Origin: Oscillospiraceae bacterium
GTDB lineage: Bacteria > Bacillota > Clostridia > Oscillospirales > Oscillospiraceae
Direction of reading: 5' to 3'
NCBI GenBank assembly: GCA_017482385.1
Contig: JAFUNI010000007.1
Coordinates: 53,343-117,342, forward strand
DNA: 64,000 nt
In this document: in pieces, positions 57,967-64,000 of the stretch
Numbering within the stretch: the first letter of the stretch is position 1
Layout of the letters: each line of letters opens with the position of its first letter
Notes under the pieces: generated by a model
What the model saw: the letters and a program-made list of their open reading frames with translations, nothing else
Database searches by the model: none
What the model was told of the DNA's origin: nothing
Made by a program: the position numbers and the translations under genes

Positions 57967-58707
57967 GTGCTCAAAGCTTTTTTTGAAGAAAATCCCAAAT
58001 TGGCCCTGGCGTTTTCCGGGGGCGTGGACTCTGCCTACCTTTTGTACGCCGCTGTCAGCTTTGGCGCGGATGTAAAGGCTTATTATGTGAAGACCCCGTT
58101 CCAGCCGGAATTTGAATATGCGGATGCTCTGCGTTTGGCAAACCAGCTGGGCGCAGAAATGGTCACGATCCATCTGGATGTGCTTTCCGATGATGCCATT
58201 ACAGAAAACCCCAAAAACCGGTGTTATTTCTGCAAAAAGCGGATATTTAACGCTATTTTGGAGCAGGCAAAAGCTGACGGGTATTCTCTCATAATCGACG
58301 GCACAAATGCATCGGATGATGCTGCCGACCGCCCGGGTATGGCAGCGCTCAAGGAATTGGAAGTCCGCTCTCCCCTACGGGAATGCGGTCTTACGAAAGA
58401 GGAAATCCGCAAACTTTCCAAAGATGCCGGGCTTTTCACCCACGACAAGCCCGCCTATGCCTGCCTTGCTACTCGCATTCCCACCGGCACACCCATCACA
58501 GCGGAAAAGCTTGCTATCACCGAGCAAAACGAATGTTTCCTGCGCAGCCTGGGTTTTCAGGATTTTCGCATTCGCTTTACAGGAACTTCCGCAAAGCTGC
58601 AGGTTTCCCAACAGGAACTGCCCCTACTCCTTGAAAACCGGGAAACCATTTTGAAAAAGCTAAAAAATGATTACACAGAAGTCCTTCTGGATTTGGAGGT
58701 ACGATAA
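57967..58707 (+). CDS. larE: Sulfur transferase LarE, three-cysteine type
   Basis: A 246-residue PP-loop ATPase that adenylates and sulfurates the nickel-pincer nucleotide precursor. Seen: PP-loop SGGVDS at 17-22 and three cysteines at the key places: Cys86 and Cys89 in NRCYFCK and Cys166 in PAYACLATR. Single-cysteine LarE from Lactobacillus sacrifices its own sulfur; three-cysteine LarE (as in Thermotoga) carries a [4Fe-4S] cluster and can turn over. Start: GTG at 57967, eight bases after AAGGAGG. The stop overlaps the larB ATG. Confidence 0.93.
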   Translation: MLKAFFEENPKLALAFSGGVDSAYLLYAAVSFGADVKAYYVKTPFQPEFEYADALRLANQLGAEMVTIHLDVLSDDAITENPKNRCYFCKKRIFNAILEQAKADGYSLIIDGTNASDDAADRPGMAALKELEVRSPLRECGLTKEEIRKLSKDAGLFTHDKPAYACLATRIPTGTPITAEKLAITEQNECFLRSLGFQDFRIRFTGTSAKLQVSQQELPLLLENRETILKKLKNDYTEVLLDLEVR

Positions 58708-59462
58708 TGCATACAGATGTAAAAGCCCTTTTGCAGGCAGTGCAGGACGGAACTGTCAGCGTAGACGATGCCCTCCTGCAGCTGAAGCAGCAGCCCTTTG
58801 AGGACTTGGGCTATGCCAAGGTGGACTTGCACCGCAAGGTCCGCCAGGGCGCCAACGAGGTAATTTACGGCGCAGGCAAAACCCCGGAACAGATCATCGG
58901 CATCTTGGAAAAGATGGCCCAAAACGGGCAGAAAAATGTTCTGATTACCCGGCTTGACCAGGATAAGGCTGATCTCATCAGCAAAAAAGTTCCCCTCACC
59001 TATTACGATAATGCCAAGATCGCCGTAGCTGGCGAAATGGCTGCCCCCGGCGGCATCGGTACTATTGTGGTGGCAACCGGCGGCACCAGCGACATTCCCG
59101 TGGCCGAAGAAGCTGCCCTCACCGCTGAGTTCTTGGGCAATAAGGTTGTCAGACTTTACGATGTGGGTGTTGCCGGTCTGCATCGGCTTCTCAATCACTC
59201 CGAGCAGCTCATGCAGGCCAGCGTAGTCATTGCCATTGCCGGTATGGAGGGGGCTCTTGCCAGTGTGGTGGGCGGTCTTGTGGATTGCCCGGTGATCGCT
59301 GTACCCACCAGTGTGGGCTACGGTGCCGCCTTTGGCGGTCTTGCGGCACTGCTGTCTATGCTCAACTCCTGCGCCAGCGGCGTGTCTGTGGTGAACATCG
59401 ACAACGGCTTCGGCGCCGGCTATCTCGCCAGTATGATCAACCGCACAGGAGGCGCAAAATGA
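58707..59462 (+). CDS. larB: Nickel-pincer cofactor biosynthesis protein LarB
   Basis: A 251-residue LarB, which carboxylates and hydrolyses nicotinic acid adenine dinucleotide to give the biscarboxylated mononucleotide. Seen: LGYAKVDLHRKVRQGANEVI, the C-terminal PurE-like domain (about 120-251) with ATGGTSDIPVAEEA, GMEGALASVVGGL and PTSVGYGAAFGG. The start codon overlaps the larE stop by one base and the stop overlaps larC (ATGA). It is central to NPN biosynthesis. Confidence 0.95.
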   Translation: MHTDVKALLQAVQDGTVSVDDALLQLKQQPFEDLGYAKVDLHRKVRQGANEVIYGAGKTPEQIIGILEKMAQNGQKNVLITRLDQDKADLISKKVPLTYYDNAKIAVAGEMAAPGGIGTIVVATGGTSDIPVAEEAALTAEFLGNKVVRLYDVGVAGLHRLLNHSEQLMQASVVIAIAGMEGALASVVGGLVDCPVIAVPTSVGYGAAFGGLAALLSMLNSCASGVSVVNIDNGFGAGYLASMINRTGGAK

Positions 59463-60604
59463 AGATTCTCTACTTAGACTGCGGTATGGGCGCTGCCGGC
59501 GATATGCTCACAGCCGCACTGCTGGAGTTATTCCCCGATAAAGATGCCGTGTTGGCAGAGCTGAATGCTTTGGGTATCCCCGGGGTCCAGTATATTGCGG
59601 AAAAAAGTGAAAAATGCGGCATTGGCGGCACCCATATGCGGGTACTGGTGGAAGGCCACGAAGAGGACGGCCACCACCACCCCCACAGCGGTATGGACGA
59701 TATTGCCCACATCGTGGGGCATTTAACTGTCAGTAAGGAAGTCCGTCAAGAAATTATGGATATTTACTGGATCATCGCCGGTGCGGAAAGCAAGGTCCAC
59801 GGCGTACCCGTGACCCATATCCACTTCCACGAGGTTGGCGCGATGGATGCCATCGCCGATGTGGCCGCCGTGTGCTATCTGATGGACAAGCTGAAAGCCG
59901 ACAAAGTAATTGCCTCCCCTGTCCATGTGGGCAGCGGCCAGGTAAAATGCGCCCACGGCCTGCTTCCTGTTCCTGCCCCTGCTACCGCCAACATCTTAAC
60001 CAGCATTCCCATCTACGGCGGCCAAATCAAGGGTGAGCTTTGCACCCCCACCGGCGCGGCGCTGCTGAAGCATTTTGTGAAAAGCTTTGGGGATATGCCG
60101 GCTATGGCAGTATCCAAAATTGGTTACGGCATGGGCAAGAAGGATTTTGAAGCCCCCAACTGTGTCCGGGCAATGCTGGGTGAAACTGAAGAAACCACTG
60201 AGCAGATTGTGGAGCTTTCCTGCAATTTAGACGATATGACCGGCGAGGCCATCGGCTTTGCCATGGAAGTGCTTTTGGGTGCCGGCGCGCTGGATGTGTT
60301 CACCACCGCCATTGGTATGAAGAAGAGCCGCCCTGGTGTTATGTTAACCATTTTGTGCCGTATGGAGGATAAGGAAAAATTCCTCCCCCTCATTTTCAAG
60401 CACACCACCACCTTAGGTATCCGGGAAAAAATCTGCAATCGCTACACCCTCACCCGGAGAACGGACATCGTTCAGACCCCCTACGGCCCGGTACGGCAAA
60501 AGATCGCCACCGGCTACGGCGTGGAGCGAAGCAAGTACGAATACGAAGATTTAGCCAAAATCGCCCGGGAGAATGACCTTTCCCTAAAAGATGTAACCCC
60601 CTAA
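59459..60604 (+). CDS. larC: Nickel insertase LarC (single uninterrupted frame)
   Basis: A 381-residue LarC, the CTP-dependent enzyme that inserts nickel into the pincer nucleotide. Seen: LYLDCGMGAAGDMLTAAL at the start, a His-rich patch (about 62-73, GHEEDGHHHPHSG), HIHFHEVGAMDAIADV, and the C-terminal LSCNLDDMTGEA domain. In Lactobacillus plantarum larC needs a programmed frameshift between two frames; here one frame covers the whole protein. Start: ATG at 59459 overlapping larB. A terminator follows. Confidence 0.95.
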   Translation: MKILYLDCGMGAAGDMLTAALLELFPDKDAVLAELNALGIPGVQYIAEKSEKCGIGGTHMRVLVEGHEEDGHHHPHSGMDDIAHIVGHLTVSKEVRQEIMDIYWIIAGAESKVHGVPVTHIHFHEVGAMDAIADVAAVCYLMDKLKADKVIASPVHVGSGQVKCAHGLLPVPAPATANILTSIPIYGGQIKGELCTPTGAALLKHFVKSFGDMPAMAVSKIGYGMGKKDFEAPNCVRAMLGETEETTEQIVELSCNLDDMTGEAIGFAMEVLLGAGALDVFTTAIGMKKSRPGVMLTILCRMEDKEKFLPLIFKHTTTLGIREKICNRYTLTRRTDIVQTPYGPVRQKIATGYGVERSKYEYEDLAKIARENDLSLKDVTP

Positions 60605-60611
60605 ACAACAC

Positions 60612-60644
60612 AAATCCGGCACCCAATGGGTGCCGGATTTTCCT
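60612..60644 (+). terminator. Terminator of larE-larB-larC
   Basis: Thirteen-base-pair stem AAATCCGGCACCC/GGGTGCCGGATTT (60612-60624 with 60628-60640) and T-run. Confidence 0.9.
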
Positions 60645-60654
60645 ATTTGGGAAA

Positions 60655-61524
60655 TCATAATTTATGCTTTTTGGGTTTTATCAGTTCTCCAATCATTGCA
60701 CCGCCGATGATACAAACCGCACCAATGATTTGAACTATGGTCATTTTTTCGCCAAGTAACACAGCTGCAAAAACAACCGCTGACAACGGCTCTAAATAAC
60801 CGCATACCGCTACTGTTTGCACGGGAAGTTTTGTGAGTGGCGAAAAATACAGATAACACCCTATGCCTGTATTTACAACCCCGAGAATCAGAATCCAAAT
60901 CCAGGCCGCTGCAGGTACATGGATAACGAAACCTTGTTTTATACCTGTAAATATTGCTACAGTTAAGAAACTAACCACCAGTTGTATGACAGAGTTTTCC
61001 ATACCACTGATGCTTTTGGACTGCTTATTGAGTGTTACCATAAAGAAATACATTACCGCCGACATTGCTCCGCATAACAATCCCCAAGTATTGCTATTGC
61101 CTTGGGGTGCATTCCCATTTACAAGAAAAATGCCAACAAGCACAGTCGCAAACCCTAACAGTTTAGGCGCAGTCAGTTTTTCACGGAAGATAATCGGTGA
61201 TAAAATCATCACAATTATAGGTCCGCAATAATAGAGCAAGGAGGACAAGCTCACCCCTATTTGTTGATATGCTTCATAAAGGAACATCCAACTCGTCCCC
61301 ATTGCAATACCGGATAAAACAACGAAAAGGGCATCTTTCTTATATATGTTTATATGTAATTTACCTTTGCCAATCAAAAACAGAGCTATTAAAAGAATGC
61401 TGCCGATAAGTGTTCTTAAAAAAACGATTTCATAACTGTTCAGGGGTATTTGACTTGCCACTATCCCGTTAAGCCCAAACAGCAATAATGCTGATATATA
61501 TTTAGTAAATGCTTTGCTATCCAT
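60655..61524 (-). CDS. EamA-family (DMT) transporter, atypically AT-rich
   Basis: A 289-residue drug/metabolite transporter with ten predicted membrane segments in two EamA repeats. Seen: the first repeat with LNSYEIVFLRTLIGSILLI, AMGTSWMFLYEAYQQIG and IIFREKLTAPKLLGF, and the second ending VLLGEKMTIVQIIGAVCIIGGA. Exported or imported solute is unknown. Its codons favour A and T in the third position far more than neighbours, and its ribosome site (AAAGG) is weak, both pointing to recent acquisition. It has its own promoter and lies between the larC and metF terminators. Confidence 0.88.
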   Translation of the reverse strand: MDSKAFTKYISALLLFGLNGIVASQIPLNSYEIVFLRTLIGSILLIALFLIGKGKLHINIYKKDALFVVLSGIAMGTSWMFLYEAYQQIGVSLSSLLYYCGPIIVMILSPIIFREKLTAPKLLGFATVLVGIFLVNGNAPQGNSNTWGLLCGAMSAVMYFFMVTLNKQSKSISGMENSVIQLVVSFLTVAIFTGIKQGFVIHVPAAAWIWILILGVVNTGIGCYLYFSPLTKLPVQTVAVCGYLEPLSAVVFAAVLLGEKMTIVQIIGAVCIIGGAMIGELIKPKKHKL

Positions 61525-61565
61525 TGTGGTACAACCTTTTCAAATTGAAGTTTATCACTATATTC

Positions 61566-61594
61566 ATAATAGCACAGCTGATCCACAATTGCAA
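61566..61594 (-). promoter_or_regulatory. Sigma-A promoter of the EamA transporter
   Basis: Minus strand TTGCAA (61589-61594), 17-base spacer, TATTAT (61566-61571). Confidence 0.65.
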
Positions 61595-61630
61595 CAAAAA
61601 TCGTGTTGCCTTTCGGCAACACGATTTTTA
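61595..61630 (-). terminator. Terminator of metV-metF
   Basis: Fourteen-to-fifteen-base-pair stem TCGTGTTGCC/GGCAACACGA with A- and T-runs (61596-61610 with 61615-61629), 9 bases past the metF stop. Confidence 0.9.
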
Positions 61631-61639
61631 TTATGTAAC

Positions 61640-62605
61640 TTAGATGGACAGGCCAGCCTTCTCCAGAATGGTGGGCACATTCTTCTCTGCGCCGATTGCC
61701 ATAATGTGAACGCCATCGCCCAGGCCCTGGGCCTTGATCTCCGCGATCATCTCAGCGGCCATCTCGATACCCAGCTTAGCGGGCAGACCCTTGACGCCCT
61801 TTTCCTTGCCCTCTGCGGCAGCAGCGGCCAGGCGGTCGATCATGTGCTGAGGCACATCGATACCGGGCACATTCTCGTTCATGTACTTTGCCATACCGGC
61901 AGCCTTCAGAGGAATGATACCGGCCATAATGTGGGTCTTGATACCGGCCTTGTCAACAGCCTCCAGGAAGCGCTTGTAGGTGTCCAGATCGAAGATACCC
62001 TGGGTCTGAACATACATAGCGCCGGCTTCTACCTTCTGACGCAGCTTGTTGATCTGCAGGAACAGGGGCTCATACACGGGAGTGACGGAAGCGCCCTTGT
62101 AGAACTTGGGAGTAGCGGACTTGTCGGTGACAGTGTCGGTCTCCTTGTCGTAGGCATTGCCGGACAGGGGGTTACCGCCGCAGTCACGGCCGCTTTCTTC
62201 CATATTGGTCAGCATCTGCAGGATACCAACGGAATCCAAATCATAAACAGGCTTAGAATCCCGGCAGTCGCCCACAACGGGGTGGTCGCCGGTGAGGGCC
62301 AGCATAGTGTCGATGCCGAAAGCGGCAGCGGACAGGGCATCGCCCATCAGAGCCATACGGTTACGGTCACGGCCGGTCATCTGCAGGATGGGCTCCACGC
62401 CTGCCTGCTTCAGCTTAATGCACAGACCCAGGCCGGTGGCCTTCAGGCTGGCAGACTGCATATCGGTAACGTTCACGCCGTGAACCTTACCCTTCAGCAG
62501 CTCAGCAGCTTCCATCTGCTCAGTAAAATCACAACCCTTAGGAGGGGCCATTTCTGCGGTAATGCCGAACTTGCCGGCTTCCAGTGCTTCTTTTAACAGA
62601 CTCAT
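61640..62605 (-). CDS. metF: Methylenetetrahydrofolate reductase, MetF catalytic subunit
   Basis: A 321-residue MTHFR-family flavoprotein that reduces methylene-H4folate to methyl-H4folate. Seen: TAEMAPPKGCDFTEQM, GVNVTDMQSAS, the QMTGRDRNRMALMGDALSA motif, LALTGDHPV, and a C-terminal HIMAGIIPLK. The gene starts one base inside the end of metV. The pair MetV-MetF is the form found in acetogens and other clostridia, where methyl-H4folate feeds methionine synthesis or the methyl branch of the Wood-Ljungdahl pathway. No other genes of that pathway lie nearby. Confidence 0.92.
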   Translation of the reverse strand: MSLLKEALEAGKFGITAEMAPPKGCDFTEQMEAAELLKGKVHGVNVTDMQSASLKATGLGLCIKLKQAGVEPILQMTGRDRNRMALMGDALSAAAFGIDTMLALTGDHPVVGDCRDSKPVYDLDSVGILQMLTNMEESGRDCGGNPLSGNAYDKETDTVTDKSATPKFYKGASVTPVYEPLFLQINKLRQKVEAGAMYVQTQGIFDLDTYKRFLEAVDKAGIKTHIMAGIIPLKAAGMAKYMNENVPGIDVPQHMIDRLAAAAAEGKEKGVKGLPAKLGIEMAAEMIAEIKAQGLGDGVHIMAIGAEKNVPTILEKAGLSI

Positions 62606-63255
62606 TATTTCTTACCTCTCAAGCTAATGGTTCTGGGGTAGGCGAAGTCGCCATAGCCCTTGTCCTTACGGCGAACAGACAGCTTATCCAGCTGACCGGT
62701 AGCCTCCAGACGCTCGTAGATCTTGATCCATGCGCAGGGATTCTCGGGGTTGACCTCGCACTTGCCGTTCTTCTGACCGCCGCAGGGGCCGTTCACCAGG
62801 CTCTTGGCGCACTGGGTGATGGGGCAAACAGCGCCGGTCTGGCCCAGGACACAGTCACCGCAGAAGCGGCAGGACTCTTCCCAAACACCGAACTTCACAG
62901 CTTCGCCTAAGTACATAGTGTTGTTGGAGGGATACACAGGAATGGTGGGTGCGTTCTTGGCAACACACTGCACACCGTCACCGCAGGACATGCAGATGAC
63001 GCAGTCGGGGTTGGCGGCATTGATGGGCTTCATCTTAGCCTTCACGCCCAGGTTCATACAGCAGTAGTCAGCGATGGTAGTGGCAACTACCTTCTTACCG
63101 GCCTGCTCCAGGATAGCAGCCAGCTCCTTGATCTGAGGCTCACCACCGGTTTGGCAAGCGGTAGCACAGCTGTTACAGCCCACGATCGCAACGGTCTTTG
63201 CGTCGCCAACCAGAGCCATAACTTCTTCAATGGGTTTCTTCTGGGTAATAATCAT
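62605..63255 (-). CDS. metV: MetV, zinc/iron-sulfur partner of MetF
   Basis: A 216-residue 'methylenetetrahydrofolate reductase C-terminal domain' protein. Seen: VGCNSCATACQTGG at 26-39, DYCCMNLGV, CMSCGDGVQCV, and a late cysteine cluster SCRFCGDCVLGQTGAVCP through GPCGG, many of which would ligate iron-sulfur clusters or zinc. MetV forms a complex with MetF in acetogens. AGGAGA precedes the ATG at 63255. It is the first gene of the pair and uses the promoter at 63316-63343. Confidence 0.88.
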   Translation of the reverse strand: MIITQKKPIEEVMALVGDAKTVAIVGCNSCATACQTGGEPQIKELAAILEQAGKKVVATTIADYCCMNLGVKAKMKPINAANPDCVICMSCGDGVQCVAKNAPTIPVYPSNNTMYLGEAVKFGVWEESCRFCGDCVLGQTGAVCPITQCAKSLVNGPCGGQKNGKCEVNPENPCAWIKIYERLEATGQLDKLSVRRKDKGYGDFAYPRTISLRGKK

Positions 63256-63315
63256 TACAGCTTCTCCTTTTATGAAAGGTTAATGGATGGTTTTGCCCAT
63301 CCCATATCACCTTAC

Positions 63316-63343
63316 ATTATAACGCATTTATCCCAAAAATCAA
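63316..63343 (-). promoter_or_regulatory. Sigma-A promoter of metV-metF
   Basis: Minus strand TTGATT (about 63338-63343), 16-base spacer, TATAAT (about 63316-63321). Confidence 0.75.
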
Positions 63344-63374
63344 CAGGAAAAGAAGAATCCGCCTGTTCTTTTCG

Positions 63375-63407
63375 CAAAAAATGCCCCCGGTTTTCACCGG
63401 GGGCATC
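63375..63407 (-). terminator. Terminator of the lysis cassette
   Basis: Eleven-base-pair stem ATGCCCCCGGT/ACCGGGGGCAT (about 63381-63406) with TTTTTTGCG on the minus strand. Confidence 0.85.
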
Positions 63408-63413
63408 TGCCAA

Positions 63414-63602
63414 TTAAGTATTATAGGTCTTTTCGTGCTGGGTGCCGAAGTAGAAAGACACCACCATAGACACGATAATCATCACATTATCGGGACTGAT
63501 CCGTCCCTGCAGAGCCAGTACGGAAAACACCGCCACCACCGCGAAGGTGACAATGGTTTTCACTTTCAGAAGCTCTGCAAACTTTTTCAGAATTTCCTGC
63601 AT
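63414..63602 (-). CDS. Small phage-holin-like membrane protein
   Basis: A 62-residue protein with two hydrophobic segments (TIVTFAVVAVFSVLALQG and NVMIIVSMVVSFYFGTQ) joined by a short turn with RISPDN. This size and pattern, ending in a FYFGTQHE motif, is typical of holin-like genes next to endolysins in clostridial phages. GGAGGT precedes the ATG. It is the last gene of a three-gene set with the 83-residue protein and a peptidoglycan-binding protein. Confidence 0.65.
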   Translation of the reverse strand: MQEILKKFAELLKVKTIVTFAVVAVFSVLALQGRISPDNVMIIVSMVVSFYFGTQHEKTYNT

Positions 63603-63603
63603 C

Positions 63604-63855
63604 CTATACCTCCCTTTCCAAATCCGCCAGGCGGTGATTGATGACCTTGATCTGCTCCTCTACCACAGGCATTCTTTGGGCGAAACCGTTGTGAAGTCTG
63701 ACCTCCCGGGTCAGCTCTTCGATCTTGGTATCGGTCACCGCCTGTGCAACCGCAGCCGCTTTTTCGGTCTTCTTTGATGTGGCAAGGCAGGTCACCACCA
63801 CACCCACCAGGGAAAGGCCACCGGTGATCAGCGCCACCAGAATCGCTTCTGACAT
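63604..63855 (-). CDS. Phage-type small membrane/coiled-coil protein
   Basis: An 83-residue protein with one N-terminal transmembrane segment (AILVALITGGLSLVGVVVTCLA) and a C-terminal helical region (about 35-83) of alternating charge, ending INHRLADLEREV. It resembles haemolysin XhlA-like or holin-accessory proteins that sit beside phage lysins. The next gene starts immediately after its stop. Its ribosome site overlaps the stop codon of the upstream lysin-like gene, so translation is probably coupled. Confidence 0.6.
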   Translation of the reverse strand: MSEAILVALITGGLSLVGVVVTCLATSKKTEKAAAVAQAVTDTKIEELTREVRLHNGFAQRMPVVEEQIKVINHRLADLEREV

Positions 63856-63864
63856 CGCGCCCTC

Positions 63865-64000
63865 CTACTTTAAGCCCAGCAGACAGCCCATCGTGGCAGC
63901 ATCGGCAACGCCGGTCACCGGCAGTTTATTCGCCTGCCGGTATTTTCGGACGGCGGTTTCCGTTTTCGCGCCGAAAATACCGTCTGCGCTGCCGCAATTG
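63865..64000 (-). CDS. C-terminus of a peptidoglycan-binding protein (endolysin-like), cut by window
   Basis: The last 44 residues of a gene that begins beyond the right edge. They read as a PG_binding_1 repeat: ADGIFGAKTETAVRKYRQAN then LPVTGVADAATMGCLLGL. This domain binds cell wall in amidases, spore-cortex lytic enzymes and phage endolysins. Two small holin-like genes follow, which favours an endolysin; a host wall enzyme remains possible. Confidence 0.7.
   Translation of the reverse strand, partial: NCGSADGIFGAKTETAVRKYRQANKLPVTGVADAATMGCLLGLK

Noticed and set aside
1-64000. CRISPR arrays, tRNA or rRNA genes
   Set aside because: Reading the intergenic regions showed no regular direct repeats, no tRNA-like T-loop plus cloverleaf and no rRNA segments.

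Overview
The window looks like chromosomal DNA of an anaerobic, spore-forming Firmicute, most likely a gut-type Clostridia of the Oscillospirales/Ruminococcaceae kind. The evidence is a Spo0A gene, an anaerobic (class III) ribonucleotide reductase, an L27 with a cleavable N-terminus plus its protease Prp, a T-box leader on thrS, a queT gene with a long structured leader, strong AGGAGG ribosome sites and many intrinsic terminators. Base composition is moderately GC-rich in genes and AT-rich between them. The species cannot be named from the sequence alone. Most genes are core metabolism and housekeeping. No CRISPR array, tRNA, rRNA or insertion sequence was recognised.

Layout. 1-5.8 kb: ymdB (cut by the edge), a sodium symporter, obgE, an MFS transporter and the rplU-prp-rpmA ribosomal operon. 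5.8-11.9 kb: the aspartate-to-threonine pathway as two divergent operons, thrC-thrB leftward and hom-lysC-asd rightward, from face-to-face promoters. 11.9-22.3 kb: leftward carbohydrate genes (CE15-like esterase, malQ-glgP glycogen breakdown, a GH89-like glycosidase overlapping an acyltransferase, an MsmX/UgpC-type ATPase). 22.4-28.8 kb: M18 aminopeptidase, spo0A, a second sodium symporter, a DUF1292 gene, queT with a riboswitch-like leader, a lipid kinase and a NUDIX hydrolase. 28.9-32.0 kb: the deoC-deoD-deoB-cdd nucleoside salvage operon. 32.1-38.2 kb: an AAA ATPase between two identical terminators, thrS with a T-box, then yabE-like, rsmA and a HAD phosphatase. 38.3-42.7 kb: a PlsC-like acyltransferase and the rpmH-rnpA-yidD-yidC-jag cluster, without dnaA beside it. 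42.9-46.2 kb: the VTC-DUF4956-Cthe_2159-type cell-surface cluster. 46.3-52.3 kb: a LacI regulator divergent from a sugar-isomerase-like and ceramidase-like pair, a very cysteine-rich protein, and galM. 52.4-56.4 kb: nrdD under two NrdR boxes, a candidate small RNA, and a uracil/xanthine permease. 56.4-63.3 kb: an O-antigen-ligase-like protein, larE-larB-larC (nickel-pincer cofactor), an AT-rich EamA transporter and the metV-metF folate pair. 63.4-64 kb: a phage-type lysis cassette cut by the right edge.

The most unusual signals are mainly RNA and regulation: a structured queT leader carrying a copy of a dispersed hairpin repeat; a self-contained promoter-terminator unit of about 86 nt between nrdD and the permease; paired NrdR boxes three helical turns apart; Spo0A boxes at spo0A and inside the permease promoter; and a terminator whose loop contains the promoter of the next gene. 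Among proteins, the LarE of three-cysteine type without a nearby LarA, the cytosolic GH89-like/acyltransferase pair, and the 275-residue protein with 22 cysteines stand out.
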